Part shown: positions 19,801 through 28,731 of the stretch, one piece after another
Position numbering within the stretch: position 1 is the first letter of the stretch
Layout: each line of letters opens with the position of its first letter
NCBI GenBank assembly: GCA_905233275.1
Contig: CAJODR010000004.1
Span: 62,001 to 126,000, forward strand
DNA from: an uncultured Bacteroidales bacterium
Lineage (GTDB): Bacteria; Bacteroidota; Bacteroidia; Bacteroidales; UBA932
Direction: 5' to 3'
DNA length: 64,000 bases
Position numbers and translations under genes: made by a program
Notes under the pieces: model-generated
What the model saw: the letters and a program-made list of their open reading frames with translations, nothing else
Told to the model about the DNA's origin: nothing
Databases searched by the model: none

Positions 19801-19842
19801 ATGGATTATTTCAAAAAAACCGAGGATGCCATGCAAGAATAG
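16804..19842 (+). CDS. N-acetylmuramoyl-L-alanine amidase-like / golvesin C-terminal-like exported protein
   Basis: 1012 aa; ALWQSHGRYW, FHTDAG and PAMLLELLSHQNFSDM amidase_3-like motifs, an embedded golvesin-like beta domain (ARWEATFPERGKYAVYVSYKTVKGSTRSALYSVEHLGG), FnIII-like region. TAATG overlap with the upstream gene. Confidence 0.65.
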   Translation: MRRLLTSVFALVAAAALPVAAQQLSTGDFKAATDSLKARMYRKTLVKTDLKLTKVILRQDDSLELYFNQNLADYPWRKEHVELLEKTFHTLSPAAYRSKGIAAVYAKKENLKTLIMPDLSNDGQPVSDQFRVSDPRYKGTPLVSRVGEDRYNRGLSGRYVALWQSHGRYWEEKTSRWEWQRAPTFTTVEDMYTQSYVLPFLIPMLENAGAIVMTPRERDTQRLEVVADNDPAFEGLRTGLIRRSGEYSETGSWEDAGEGFADAKKQYEGLDNPFMMGTARKSATIASSDPHEESVARWEATFPERGKYAVYVSYKTVKGSTRSALYSVEHLGGKTSFIVNQQMGGSTWIYLGTFEFDGTGAVSLTNRIPEDRTWHTGEVVTADGVRFGGGMGKYARGEEGEISGMPAFAEGALYSMLWGGMDEEVTAAHETEYTNEYASRGAWVSRMSGGSRINPKQAGKGIPFDVSLAFHTDAGVSAVKDSLIGTLSIYTLLADDKQTLPSGEDRQTCRQLADYVQTQIVSDLRKDFDKKWKRRFLWNRSYSESRTPSCPAMLLELLSHQNFSDMRYGLDPSFRFDVSRAVYKGILKYLSNRYGCSYVVQPLPVHSFAAELADSCSVKLSWLSTPDPKEATAKVSCYRLYTRIDDGAFDEGRPMPLISGKRGGCTVEITRGHVYSFKVEACNDGGRSFPSEILSVGIPEETPLDTVLIVNNFTRVAAPAWFDTPQYAGFIEDVDSGVPYMQEINYVGKMYDFRRDVPWTDDDCPGFGASYTDRAGEIIPGNTFDYPVVHGKALLALGYAFTSTSEDAFSTVPEVSEGIDIVDIIAGKQVTTPRGSRSFADRYQVFPKRLREKLTAYTAAGGNVFISGARIATDVWDHVYDSPTYKGEEDAVKAFVTETFGYKFLTDNATRTFAITPLIRGNIAYRASFEAASPKMYRIDRADGIVPAAESAFAFLRYADTGVQAAVAFEGENHKAVSIGFPIETIRSEESISTLLGTIMDYFKKTEDAMQE

Positions 19843-19866
19843 CGTAACTGCGGGGTTTTAGATTAT

Positions 19867-20589
19867 ATGGTATCAAGATTATTCAGTACTATACTCCTTT
19901 CGCTTTCGGTGACATTCGCCGCGGCACAGGGGACTCTCTTGTATCAGCAGGACGCTGGTGCTGACCTGCCTATTTACCGGGGCAGATTGATGACGGAATA
20001 CCGCACGCTCTTCAACGGCACCCCATACTGGGACAACGGAGGATTCCAGTCCGGCACCGTCGCATACGCCGGCAAAACGTACTATGATGTACTGCTCAAT
20101 GTCGACGCGGCGCGGCAGGCACTTTATGTTCACTACGGCAATTCCTACCTGCCATGGGATCTCGGCCGGCAGCAGGTCGAATGGTTTACCTTCAGGGGGC
20201 ACAAGTTCGTGAACCTCAGGGATTTCGGCTATCCCGACGCGCCCGAGGGATTCCTCGAGACCATGTACGAAGGAAAGGAATGCGTCTACCGGCAGATATT
20301 AAAGGTATATCTGGAGAGCGTCGACCACAACAGATACTACCGCATCGGCTATGAGGACCCGGACTTCAACGAAAGTCTGCTGGGTTTTTATGAGCACCGC
20401 GAGTATTACTGGTACAAAGACGCTGACGGGAATCTTCAGAAATTCCGTTCCAGGAAGTTCCTTCTGAAGAAGCATCCTGCTCAGAGAAAAGCACTCAAGC
20501 GCCAGATTAAGCAGGCAAAATGGGATACTCTCCCCATGGACAAGTACTGCACTGAGGTAATGTTATTCATCGAGAACTCCGGGCTATGA
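19867..20589 (+). CDS. Uncharacterised exported protein (240 aa)
   Basis: Signal peptide; family not recognised; ATGA overlap with the TonB receptor gene. Confidence 0.7.
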   Translation: MVSRLFSTILLSLSVTFAAAQGTLLYQQDAGADLPIYRGRLMTEYRTLFNGTPYWDNGGFQSGTVAYAGKTYYDVLLNVDAARQALYVHYGNSYLPWDLGRQQVEWFTFRGHKFVNLRDFGYPDAPEGFLETMYEGKECVYRQILKVYLESVDHNRYYRIGYEDPDFNESLLGFYEHREYYWYKDADGNLQKFRSRKFLLKKHPAQRKALKRQIKQAKWDTLPMDKYCTEVMLFIENSGL

Positions 20590-23228
20590 GAAAACTGCTG
20601 GCATTATCCATTGCGACTTTGCTGTCAGTAGCAGCTTTCGCCCAGGACCTCTCGCTCAGGATGGTCTCGGCCGATTCGCTCGTCAGGGCCATCCGGATCG
20701 TCAGCGGCAACAACGTCTTCATCGCCGGGGCGGCCGCGGACGACAATTTCTATTCGCTGGATTCCAGCAGGGAAGAATTCGTCGAAAAAGCCCTTGACAA
20801 ACTCCGCGAAGGAGGATACAGCATATCCGAATACGACGGCAACCTCTATGTTGTGAAGGGACACGGCATCTCCCCTTCCGTTCCCCCCGGATGGTTCACC
20901 AGAGAAGCCGTTTCTGAGGGCACCCTGGCTTCCACAGATGTACACGAGGAAGTCACTTACCAGAACAAAACCTACGAGATCGGTCTCGAGCGCAACTGGA
21001 AAAAGGGCACCAAAGCCACTGTCCAGGGCTACGTCCGGGACATGTCCAGCGGTGAGGTCCTGACAGGCATTTCGGTATGGGACGGCAATACCGAGACATA
21101 CGCGACGACCGATGTCTACGGCTTCTGGAAGCTCCGCCTCCCCACGGGACGCAACACCCTCAACTTCAGCGGATATCCCATGGAGGACATCCAGCTCGAC
21201 ATCATCGTCTACGAAGACGGCGGTCTCGATGTCACCATGAAGGAGAAGGTCACCACGCTGAAGGCCGCCGCAGTTTCAGCCGAATCCGTATCCAACCACA
21301 GGACCGCGAGGCTCGGACTCGAAAAGATACAGATAGACAGGATCAAGAAGATTCCTTCGGCTTTCGGCGAAGGTGATATCCTCAAGGCCGTCCTGGCCCT
21401 GCCCGGTGTGCAGTCCGTCGGCGAAGCGTCCTCCGGATTCAACGTCCGAGGCGGCTCGGTGGACCAGAACCTCATTCTCCTCAACGAGGGCACCATTTAC
21501 AATCCCAACCACCTCTTCGGCCTCTTCTCCGCCTTCAACTCCGACGTTATTTCGCACGCCGAACTCTACAAGAGCTCCATTCCCGCCGAGTATGGCGGGC
21601 GAATCTCCTCGGTCCTCGACATCCACACGATGGAGGGCAACACCAAGAAGGTCCGCGGCACGCTCGGAATCGGTCTCCTCACCAGCCATTTCGCGATCGA
21701 CGGTCCCATTGGCTCCGAAAAGACCACATTCGTCCTCGGCGGCCGTACCACCTATTCCAATTACCTGATGAAGCTGATCCCGAAAGGCAGCCACTACCAC
21801 GACGGGAAGACTTCATTCCAGGACCTCAACGCCGGCCTCGTCCATCGGTTCAATTCGAGGACAGCCCTCTACCTCAACGGCTACTGGTCGAGGGACCATT
21901 TCTCATTCAGCAACGACACCACCTACAATTACAGCAATCTCAGCGCTTCCGTCAAACTCCGCACCCTTCTCACGGCCAAAACCACCATGGAAGTCGTCGG
22001 AGGCTATGATTCCTACGACAGCCGTGTCCGCACCAACGAATCCAGGATGATCAACCGGTACACCTACGAGACCGCCATCGCCCAGGAATTCGCCAAACTG
22101 CGCTTCAAATATCTCGTCAACGAATCCCACAACCTGTCCTTCGGCGCCGGAGCCACCCTCTTTGACCTCCGGCCCGGCAAGATAGAGCCTTACGGCGAAT
22201 CCCTTATCGCGCCCAGATCTCTCGACAGGATGAAAGCTCTCGAAGCCGCTGCTTATATCAGTGACAGCTGGACGGTGAGCGACAAACTCGCATTCGAAGC
22301 CGGAGCCCGTCTCGGGACCTACAAGAGCTTCGACGGAGGCAAACTCAGGATGGCTCCTGAGTTCCGCCTGTCCGCAAAATACTCATTCCTTGATAATCTG
22401 ACTGCAAAGGCCGGATTCAACACCATGAGGCAGAACATCCACATGATCACCAACACCTCGACTATCTCACCGATGGATGCCTGGACCCTCTCCGGCAAGA
22501 ATATCCGTCCGCAGGATGGTTTCCAGGGCGCCGGCGGCCTGTACTGGACTTCCGACAAGGGTGTTGATCTTTCCGTCGAGGGTTACTACAAGGTAAGCCG
22601 CGGCATTCTCGACTACCGCAGCGGCGCTCAGCTCCTGATGAACCCGCATCTCGAGGACGACCTGATTCGCACCCGCGGACACAGCTACGGCGTGGAGTTT
22701 ATGGTGAGAAAAAGCACCGGCAAACTCAACGGCTGGGCCTCATACACCTGGTCCAGGGCATTTCTCCAGCAGATGGACAGGCAAGGTGTGGACGGCCTCA
22801 TCAATGGCGGCAGGTGGTACCGCGCCCCTCATGACAAGCCCCACAACTTCAAGCTGGCCGGCAACTACAAATTCACCCACCGTTACAGCCTGTCGGCGAA
22901 TATCGACTATTCTACTGGTCGGCCGATCACAGTACCCGTAGCATATTTCTACTACGGAGGCCGCTATTACCTCGCATACTCTGACAGGAATGCCTACCGC
23001 ATTCCGGACTACTTCCGCCTTGACCTTGCCATGAACATCGAGCCGGGACATTACCTCCGGCAGCTCATGCACATGTCGGTGACATTCGGCGTCTACAACG
23101 TCACCGGAAGGAAGAATGCCTATTCCGTTTATTACGCTATTGAACCGGGCAAAAGCAAGCCTCACGGCTATAAGGTCTCGGTATTCGCCTGCCCCATCCC
23201 CTATCTCACCCTCAACCTCAAGTTCTAG
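20586..23228 (+). CDS. TonB-dependent receptor with STN-like and carboxypeptidase-regulatory-like N-terminus
   Basis: 880 aa; VQGYVRDMSSGEVLTGISVWD, plug GDILKAVLALPGVQSVGEASSGFNVRGGSVDQNLILLNEGTIYNPNHLFGLFSAFN, beta-barrel C-terminus. Confidence 0.9.
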   Translation: MRKLLALSIATLLSVAAFAQDLSLRMVSADSLVRAIRIVSGNNVFIAGAAADDNFYSLDSSREEFVEKALDKLREGGYSISEYDGNLYVVKGHGISPSVPPGWFTREAVSEGTLASTDVHEEVTYQNKTYEIGLERNWKKGTKATVQGYVRDMSSGEVLTGISVWDGNTETYATTDVYGFWKLRLPTGRNTLNFSGYPMEDIQLDIIVYEDGGLDVTMKEKVTTLKAAAVSAESVSNHRTARLGLEKIQIDRIKKIPSAFGEGDILKAVLALPGVQSVGEASSGFNVRGGSVDQNLILLNEGTIYNPNHLFGLFSAFNSDVISHAELYKSSIPAEYGGRISSVLDIHTMEGNTKKVRGTLGIGLLTSHFAIDGPIGSEKTTFVLGGRTTYSNYLMKLIPKGSHYHDGKTSFQDLNAGLVHRFNSRTALYLNGYWSRDHFSFSNDTTYNYSNLSASVKLRTLLTAKTTMEVVGGYDSYDSRVRTNESRMINRYTYETAIAQEFAKLRFKYLVNESHNLSFGAGATLFDLRPGKIEPYGESLIAPRSLDRMKALEAAAYISDSWTVSDKLAFEAGARLGTYKSFDGGKLRMAPEFRLSAKYSFLDNLTAKAGFNTMRQNIHMITNTSTISPMDAWTLSGKNIRPQDGFQGAGGLYWTSDKGVDLSVEGYYKVSRGILDYRSGAQLLMNPHLEDDLIRTRGHSYGVEFMVRKSTGKLNGWASYTWSRAFLQQMDRQGVDGLINGGRWYRAPHDKPHNFKLAGNYKFTHRYSLSANIDYSTGRPITVPVAYFYYGGRYYLAYSDRNAYRIPDYFRLDLAMNIEPGHYLRQLMHMSVTFGVYNVTGRKNAYSVYYAIEPGKSKPHGYKVSVFACPIPYLTLNLKF

Positions 23229-23230
23229 CC

Positions 23231-24484
23231 ATGAGAAATTCTTGCAAATACCTAGCTTTCTGCTTGCTGGCCCTCGCGACCGCATGCACGTATGACTTTG
23301 AGGCTGACCTTGACGGGGATACCACCATCACCGTGATTGACGGAATGATCAATGCCGGAGGCAATTCTACGGTAACAGTTTACCGTGCACAAAGCCTGTC
23401 TGGAGATACCTCAGGGAGCGTTTCCGGAGTCACCGGTTACCTGGAGTGCGAAGACGGCAGCAGAATTGAGGGGACCAGCCCATCACCGAGCGGGTGGATG
23501 GAGTATTCTTTGCCGAACTACATAAATCTGGACACCCGCGACATTCATGCCGGCAAAAAATACCGCCTGCACCTCAATGTGGGGGACAGTGAGCAGTTCG
23601 ATTCCGATTGGATGGAGATACATGACGCGCCGGTAATCGACGGGCTGCGCTACAAGATCACGGAGACCGGCTTGCAGTTCTACCTGTCGGCCCACAGCAA
23701 TTCATCTCCCTATTTCATTGTCAACACAAACGAAGCCTGGGAATATACTTCCCTCATTACCACTGCGTATGAATATATTCCTCCGACAAATCCTTCAGAT
23801 GAAAGAGACTTCGGCAAGGTCGTGGTCGGGGACTGGATAGAGCATCCCACTTACCGCTGCTGGAGGTCCGGAGGGACCATGTCCTTTTCCTTTTCTGCCG
23901 CATCACATACTGAGCCGACCTTGAAGGATGTCAACATCCTGGCCATTGACCGCAGAAGCCAGAAGATATCCGTGCTGTACCGCCTCATCGTCAGCGTCGG
24001 GACCGCTTCACCCGAATATCAGGAGTACTGGGACAATCTCGAGAGAATCAGTCATATCAGCGGAGACCTGTTCACCCCCATTCCGAGCAACATGGAGGGC
24101 AACATACACCGGACCAGGGGCAAAGGGCAGGTAATGGGATTCATCGGCTCTAGCCGAATGTCGACAGATACCATATTCTACAAGAACAAAGGGTTCTACA
24201 AGGAAATCGACGGATACCAGTCGATGAGGGATTTTTGGCTGCACCACTTTGGGGTTGACCCGGAGCATGAGAATGATGACAGGTACAATTATTATGTTCC
24301 CAAGAAGGAGGAGTGGCCCAAGGCGTGGTCAGACGGCAATATCCCTATTCGCGAAGCCGAAAACGAAAGGGGAATTATCGAAGGATTCTATATCTGGGGA
24401 ATGAAGGAATGCGTGGACTGCCGCCATTTCGGAGGCGACACCACCTTCCCCGCCGACTGGCCCGACCGTAATACCATAGATTAG
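23231..24484 (+). CDS. DUF4249 family lipoprotein
   Basis: 417 aa; lipobox LATACT; YRCWRS...VNILAIDRRSQKISVLYRLIVSVGTASPEYQEYWDNLERISHISGDLFTPIPSNMEGNI pattern; directly follows the TBDT. Confidence 0.75.
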   Translation: MRNSCKYLAFCLLALATACTYDFEADLDGDTTITVIDGMINAGGNSTVTVYRAQSLSGDTSGSVSGVTGYLECEDGSRIEGTSPSPSGWMEYSLPNYINLDTRDIHAGKKYRLHLNVGDSEQFDSDWMEIHDAPVIDGLRYKITETGLQFYLSAHSNSSPYFIVNTNEAWEYTSLITTAYEYIPPTNPSDERDFGKVVVGDWIEHPTYRCWRSGGTMSFSFSAASHTEPTLKDVNILAIDRRSQKISVLYRLIVSVGTASPEYQEYWDNLERISHISGDLFTPIPSNMEGNIHRTRGKGQVMGFIGSSRMSTDTIFYKNKGFYKEIDGYQSMRDFWLHHFGVDPEHENDDRYNYYVPKKEEWPKAWSDGNIPIREAENERGIIEGFYIWGMKECVDCRHFGGDTTFPADWPDRNTID

Positions 24485-24486
24485 CC

Positions 24487-26136
24487 ATGAAGTTCAAATT
24501 ACTGATAATCAGTTTATTCCTTTCGGCGACAAGCCTGGGCGCGCAGGAATCGGCTTTCCTCCGGGAGAGAACATTCCTGACGACGGACAGGGATAGTTAT
24601 GCGGCGGGTGAGCAGATTCTGTGTTCGGCATTCTCCATGGATTCGCCGGCTACGCTATCCGGCTTCAGCGCTATTGCTTACGTCGAATTGGTAGGTACGG
24701 AAGGAACGGTCGCTACCGGGAAAATCGGCCTCGTCAACGGCCGCGGGGCCGGCAGCGTCGCGATTCCCCATGACGTCCCGACGGGCAATTACCGGATCAC
24801 GGCCTACACGGCCTGCAACAAGAACGAGAAGGGATATGACTTCATGACCGGCTCGCGGGTGATCAGCATTTACAATACTTCGCTGACTGCGAGGGAGAAA
24901 GACGCCGTCGCGGTAGTTGACCAGCTCTCCGAGGCAGAAGCGCCTGCTCCCATGTCCGGCGACGTCAAGGTTGACATTGTCCCGGACGGAGATTATATCA
25001 CGGTCAGCCTGACATCTCCAGTTGACGCGAGCGTAAGCGTTTCCGTGTTCCACGAACTGGGCCTGCCGCGATACTCCCCTGCCTCGCTGGCGTCCCTGAT
25101 TGAGAATGCCTGGGACAAGCCGACGACATACGAGCGCAACGCAATTCCCGAATACGACGGTGAGATCATTCGCCTGAAACCCGGCGTCCCGGTTGACTCA
25201 CTGACTCTGTTTCTTTCCAGTCCCGGCGGCCGGTCCGACATTTACAAGGGGCGGGCAAAGGATGACGGCTGTGTCTCGTTCTACACTGACAACATATTCG
25301 GTGACAAGGACATAGCAGTGGTTTCATTATCATCCGAGCTGTCTTCCGGCGATATCGAGATTGTCAGTCCATTCGTCTCGCCGGAGACAGCTAGTGTTCC
25401 CGTCCTGGAGATTGCCCCCTCGATGAGGAATGCTATCGAAACCCTTGATGCCGCCGCGAAGATAAAGAGGGCGTTCGACGCTGATACCTTGTATTCCCTG
25501 CTCCCTGTCAGGAAGCTGGATCCGATGAACAAGTACCAGAATATCTACATAATCGATGATTACACCCGTTTCGCTACGATGAAGGAGGTATTCATCGAAT
25601 ATCTGCACGACATCTTCATCCGCCGGGAAGGAAGCCGTATCAGGATGGATGTCAAGACTCTGGATGCCAAGGGATTCCCGTATTACAATCACTTCGCTCC
25701 GTCTCTTATCCTCCTTGACGGCGTGCCTGTGTTCGATCACAATATCATTTACGACATGGACCCGGCGCTCATGAAGCAGGTGGAAATCTATCCGTCCTAC
25801 TATGCCTTCGGTGGCACCCTCTTCGCCGGAGCCGCCAATTTCGTCACCGTTACAGGGGACTTTGCCGGGACGCAGCTCGGCCGCGGCACTCGTATCATCT
25901 CCTTCAAGGGAGCGTCAATCCCTAGGTCATACTCTCCCCTACCGGCTGACGGCGACCCTTCCTTCCCCCGCCGCGACGAGACCCTCTACTGGCATCCCGC
26001 CATCACCCTGCAGAAAGGTCAACCACTTGAATTTCAAGTCATGGCGCCCTCCTACTCCGGCACCTTCAACCTCGTCATCCAGGGGCTCACACCCGACGGC
26101 TCCCCGATTAACATAGTTCGTTCATTTGAACTATAA
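24487..26136 (+). CDS. Exported protein with MG2 (macroglobulin-like) N-terminus, TBDT partner
   Basis: 549 aa; signal peptide; FLTTDRDSYAAGEQILCSAFSMD resembles MG2 domains; 2 nt after the DUF4249 gene. Confidence 0.55.
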   Translation: MKFKLLIISLFLSATSLGAQESAFLRERTFLTTDRDSYAAGEQILCSAFSMDSPATLSGFSAIAYVELVGTEGTVATGKIGLVNGRGAGSVAIPHDVPTGNYRITAYTACNKNEKGYDFMTGSRVISIYNTSLTAREKDAVAVVDQLSEAEAPAPMSGDVKVDIVPDGDYITVSLTSPVDASVSVSVFHELGLPRYSPASLASLIENAWDKPTTYERNAIPEYDGEIIRLKPGVPVDSLTLFLSSPGGRSDIYKGRAKDDGCVSFYTDNIFGDKDIAVVSLSSELSSGDIEIVSPFVSPETASVPVLEIAPSMRNAIETLDAAAKIKRAFDADTLYSLLPVRKLDPMNKYQNIYIIDDYTRFATMKEVFIEYLHDIFIRREGSRIRMDVKTLDAKGFPYYNHFAPSLILLDGVPVFDHNIIYDMDPALMKQVEIYPSYYAFGGTLFAGAANFVTVTGDFAGTQLGRGTRIISFKGASIPRSYSPLPADGDPSFPRRDETLYWHPAITLQKGQPLEFQVMAPSYSGTFNLVIQGLTPDGSPINIVRSFEL

Positions 26137-26158
26137 GTCTTTCGACCAAGCGCTTTTT

Positions 26159-26201
26159 TTGTCATTTCGACCAAGCGAAGCGCGCGGAGAAATCTCTTTA
26201 C
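26159..26201. repeat. Second copy of the dispersed intergenic repeat
   Basis: TGTCATTTCGACCAAGCGAAGCGCGCGGAGAAATCTCTTT, compare about 5583-5626. Confidence 0.65.
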
Positions 26202-26202
26202 A

Positions 26203-26242
26203 AAGCAGCGGTGGCCGAGTTATCGGTCACCGCTGCTTGTTT
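26203..26242. terminator. Hairpin terminator between convergent genes
   Basis: AAGCAGCGGTGGCCGA gttA TCGGTCACCGCTGCTT followed by GTTTT; 16-bp stem with one wobble. Confidence 0.75.
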
Positions 26243-26259
26243 TGTATATACTCCCGTTG

Positions 26260-26466
26260 TTATTGATCCGGGATGTACTCCAGGAGGTCGCCGGGCTGGC
26301 ACTCGAGAGCCTTGCACAGGGAGTCGAGGGTCGTGAGGCGGATCGCCTTGGCCTTCCCGGTCTTGAGGATGGAGATGTTGGCTTCCGAGATACCGACTTT
26401 CTGGGACAGTTCCCGGGAGGACATCTTCCTCAGTATCAGTTTATCAATATTTATAACTATTGACAT
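26260..26466 (-). CDS. XRE-family helix-turn-helix regulator (68 aa)
   Basis: SSRELSQKVGISEANISILKTGKAKAIRLTTLDSLCKALECQPGDLLEY is a canonical HTH_3/HTH_26. Confidence 0.9.
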   Translation of the reverse strand: MSIVINIDKLILRKMSSRELSQKVGISEANISILKTGKAKAIRLTTLDSLCKALECQPGDLLEYIPDQ

Positions 26467-26467
26467 A

Positions 26468-27827
26468 CTACTTTGCTTTTTCCTCCTGGACCTCCGCGGG
26501 GGCGTCCTTGCCCTTGAGATAGGAAGGGAGATTCATTCCGGCCATCTTGAAGAGGTCCTCGAGCGGGGGAACGGATTTCATCATTCCTGAAATGAAGTTG
26601 GAAGTGGCTGTCTTGCCGTCGGCACCGCTGCCGGTATCCCAGACGGTGACCTTGTCGATGTTGATGCCCTTGACGGCCTCGACCTGGGTCTTGACGAGTT
26701 CAGGCAGCTTGTCGGCAATCATCATGAGGACGGCCTTCTGGGCGTCGCCCTCGGCTGCGCCTACGAGCTGGTTGAAGCCCTGTGCCTGCTTGGTGAGGAT
26801 TTCGAGCATACCGCGTGCCTGGGCGTCCATCTTGGCATAGATGGCGTCGGCTTCACCCTTTGCCCTGCGGCGGGCCTGTTCGGCTTCGGCTTCTGCCTCG
26901 ATGATCTTTTTCTGCTTGTCAATCTCGGCTGCGACGACGATGTTGGCCTGCTGGGTGGCCTTTTCGCGCTCAGCACGGGCGATTTCAGCGTCACGCTCAC
27001 TCTGGTAGGCTTCCTGGAGGGCCTTGGCGGCCTGGACCTTTTCTGCAGCGACAGCGATGCGGTCGGCCTCAGCAGTCTTCTGGCGGCGAAGTGCGTCGGA
27101 ATTGGCGATCTCGATCTTGGCGCTGTTTTCACCCTTGACGGCGTCTGCATCGGCTGCAGCGACATTGATACGGGTATCCTTGTCGGCAACGGCCTTTCCG
27201 GTCTCACCGTAACGGTTCTGCTCTGCAACGGACTTCTTGGCGTCGTTGATAGCCTTGGCGGCGGCTTCCTTACCGAGGGCCTCGATATAGCCGGATTCGT
27301 CACGGATATCGGTGACGTTGACGTTGATGAGTTTCAGACCGATCTTGCGGAGCTCGGCTTCGACGTTGGCGGAGACGCTGGCGAGAAATTTGTCACGGTC
27401 GGCGTTGATTTCCTCAATGTCCATGGTAGCGATGACGAGACGGAGCTGACCGAAGAGAATATCGGTGGCGACGTTCTGGATGCTGTCGGGAGTGAGGCCG
27501 AGGAGCCTTTCGGCAGCATTCGTCATGACGTCGGGCTCGGTGCTGATACCCACGGTGAATCGGCAGGGGACGTCAACGCGGATGTTCTGCTTGGAAAGCG
27601 ATGGAAATCGGCTTGAGGTCGAGGAGGGCGAAATCCTGGAATACGGGCCAGATGAATGCAGCACCTCCGTGAATACATTTGGCGGATGACTGGCGGCCGG
27701 TCTTACCGTAGATGACGAGGATCTTGTCGGAAGGGCAGCGACGGTAGCGCCTCAGGATGGCCGCAAGAGTGACGACCACCACAAAAGCGATGATGAGGAT
27801 TAGATAGAGTCCGTTTGTGTTTTCCAT
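26468..27827 (-). pseudogene. Flotillin/SPFH (band 7) protein, frameshifted near 27600
   Basis: N-terminus MENTNGLYLILIIAFVVVVTLAAILRRYRRCPSDKILVIYGKTGRQSSAKCIHGGAAFIWPVFQDFALLDLKPISI (27573-27827) is in a different frame from SKQNIRVDVPCRFTVGISTEPDVMTNAAERLLGL... (to 26468). Confidence 0.8.
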
Positions 27828-27833
27828 GGCTTA

Positions 27834-28451
27834 TTATATTATTAGTGAATTTACAGGTTCTACGAGGAGGGTGTTGTCGTCAATGACCTCGACGACGTTG
27901 ATGCGGGTGCCGGTTTTGAGCAATTCGCCGTCAGTGACGGCAGAATATTCGCGCACAGCGTTGTTGATTGTAATCTGGATCTTGCCTTCACCGCCCCGTG
28001 CTCCGGGGATTGTGAGATAGACCGTACCCTGGCATCCGACGGCGCTCTTGCGGATGTCGATATTGCCCGACTGCTGCATGGAGGAGAGCCATTTGAAGAG
28101 GTACATGACGATAAAGACGAGTCCGGCGCCGACCAAAATGGCGGCGATGACGCGCACTCCCCACGGGAGATTGGTCAGCAGACACGCAGTCCAGCCGAAT
28201 CCCAGCAGGAAGTTGATGAGATTGCGGAAAGTGAGGAGATTCATGCCGCTCGCATGCGCTTCGGCGAATGACGGATCGTCCGGAATGCCGTCCATGTTGG
28301 CATCCATTCCGCCTGCGTCGACGTCACTGTCGGCTCCTGCGCCAAGGAATGTCGCGACTGTCTGAATGATGAATACGAGCGATGCTGCCAGTGTAATGCC
28401 CCAAAGGATCTGCATCCCAAGGCTGAGGCTTGCCCACCAATTTGCTATCAT
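27834..28451 (-). CDS. NfeD-like membrane protein with C-terminal OB-fold
   Basis: MIANWWASLSLGMQILWGITLAASLVFIIQTVATFLG...GCQGTVYLTIPGARGGEGKIQITINNAVREYSAVTDGELLKTGTRINVVEVIDDNTLLVEPV; upstream of flotillin. Confidence 0.75.
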   Translation of the reverse strand: MIANWWASLSLGMQILWGITLAASLVFIIQTVATFLGAGADSDVDAGGMDANMDGIPDDPSFAEAHASGMNLLTFRNLINFLLGFGWTACLLTNLPWGVRVIAAILVGAGLVFIVMYLFKWLSSMQQSGNIDIRKSAVGCQGTVYLTIPGARGGEGKIQITINNAVREYSAVTDGELLKTGTRINVVEVIDDNTLLVEPVNSLII

Positions 28452-28546
28452 AGTAGATGAATTGTTTTTGCAAATATAGAAAGTATTTATTGAAAAACAA
28501 TAACAAATTATCAAATTTTTTGAAAATTTTTCGTTTTTCCGATTTT

Positions 28547-28578
28547 TTTGGCGGATTCACAAAAAATATCTAAATTTG
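28547..28578 (+). promoter_or_regulatory. Bacteroidetes-type promoter for tRNA-Leu
   Basis: TTTG (28547-28550), 20 nt, TAAATTTG (28571-28578). Confidence 0.7.
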
Positions 28579-28594
28579 CAGTCCACAAATAAAT

Positions 28595-28678
28595 GCGCGG
28601 ATGGCGGAATTGGTAGACGCGCTACTCTCAGGAGGTAGTGTCCGCAAGGACGTGTCAGTTCGACTCTGATTTCGCGCA
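28595..28678 (+). tRNA. tRNA-Leu (anticodon CAG)
   Basis: GCGCGGA...CTACT CTCAGGA GGTAG...GTTCGACTC...TTCGCGC A: full cloverleaf with long variable arm; CCA not encoded. Confidence 0.93.
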
Positions 28679-28679
28679 C

Positions 28680-28709
28680 AAAGGATGGCTTTTGAAGTCA
28701 TCCTTTTTC
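28680..28709 (+). terminator. Intrinsic terminator after tRNA-Leu
   Basis: AAGGATGgCTTttgAAGtCATCCTTTTT. Confidence 0.65.
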
Positions 28710-28731
28710 TTATGTGTATCCAGGACAGTTA

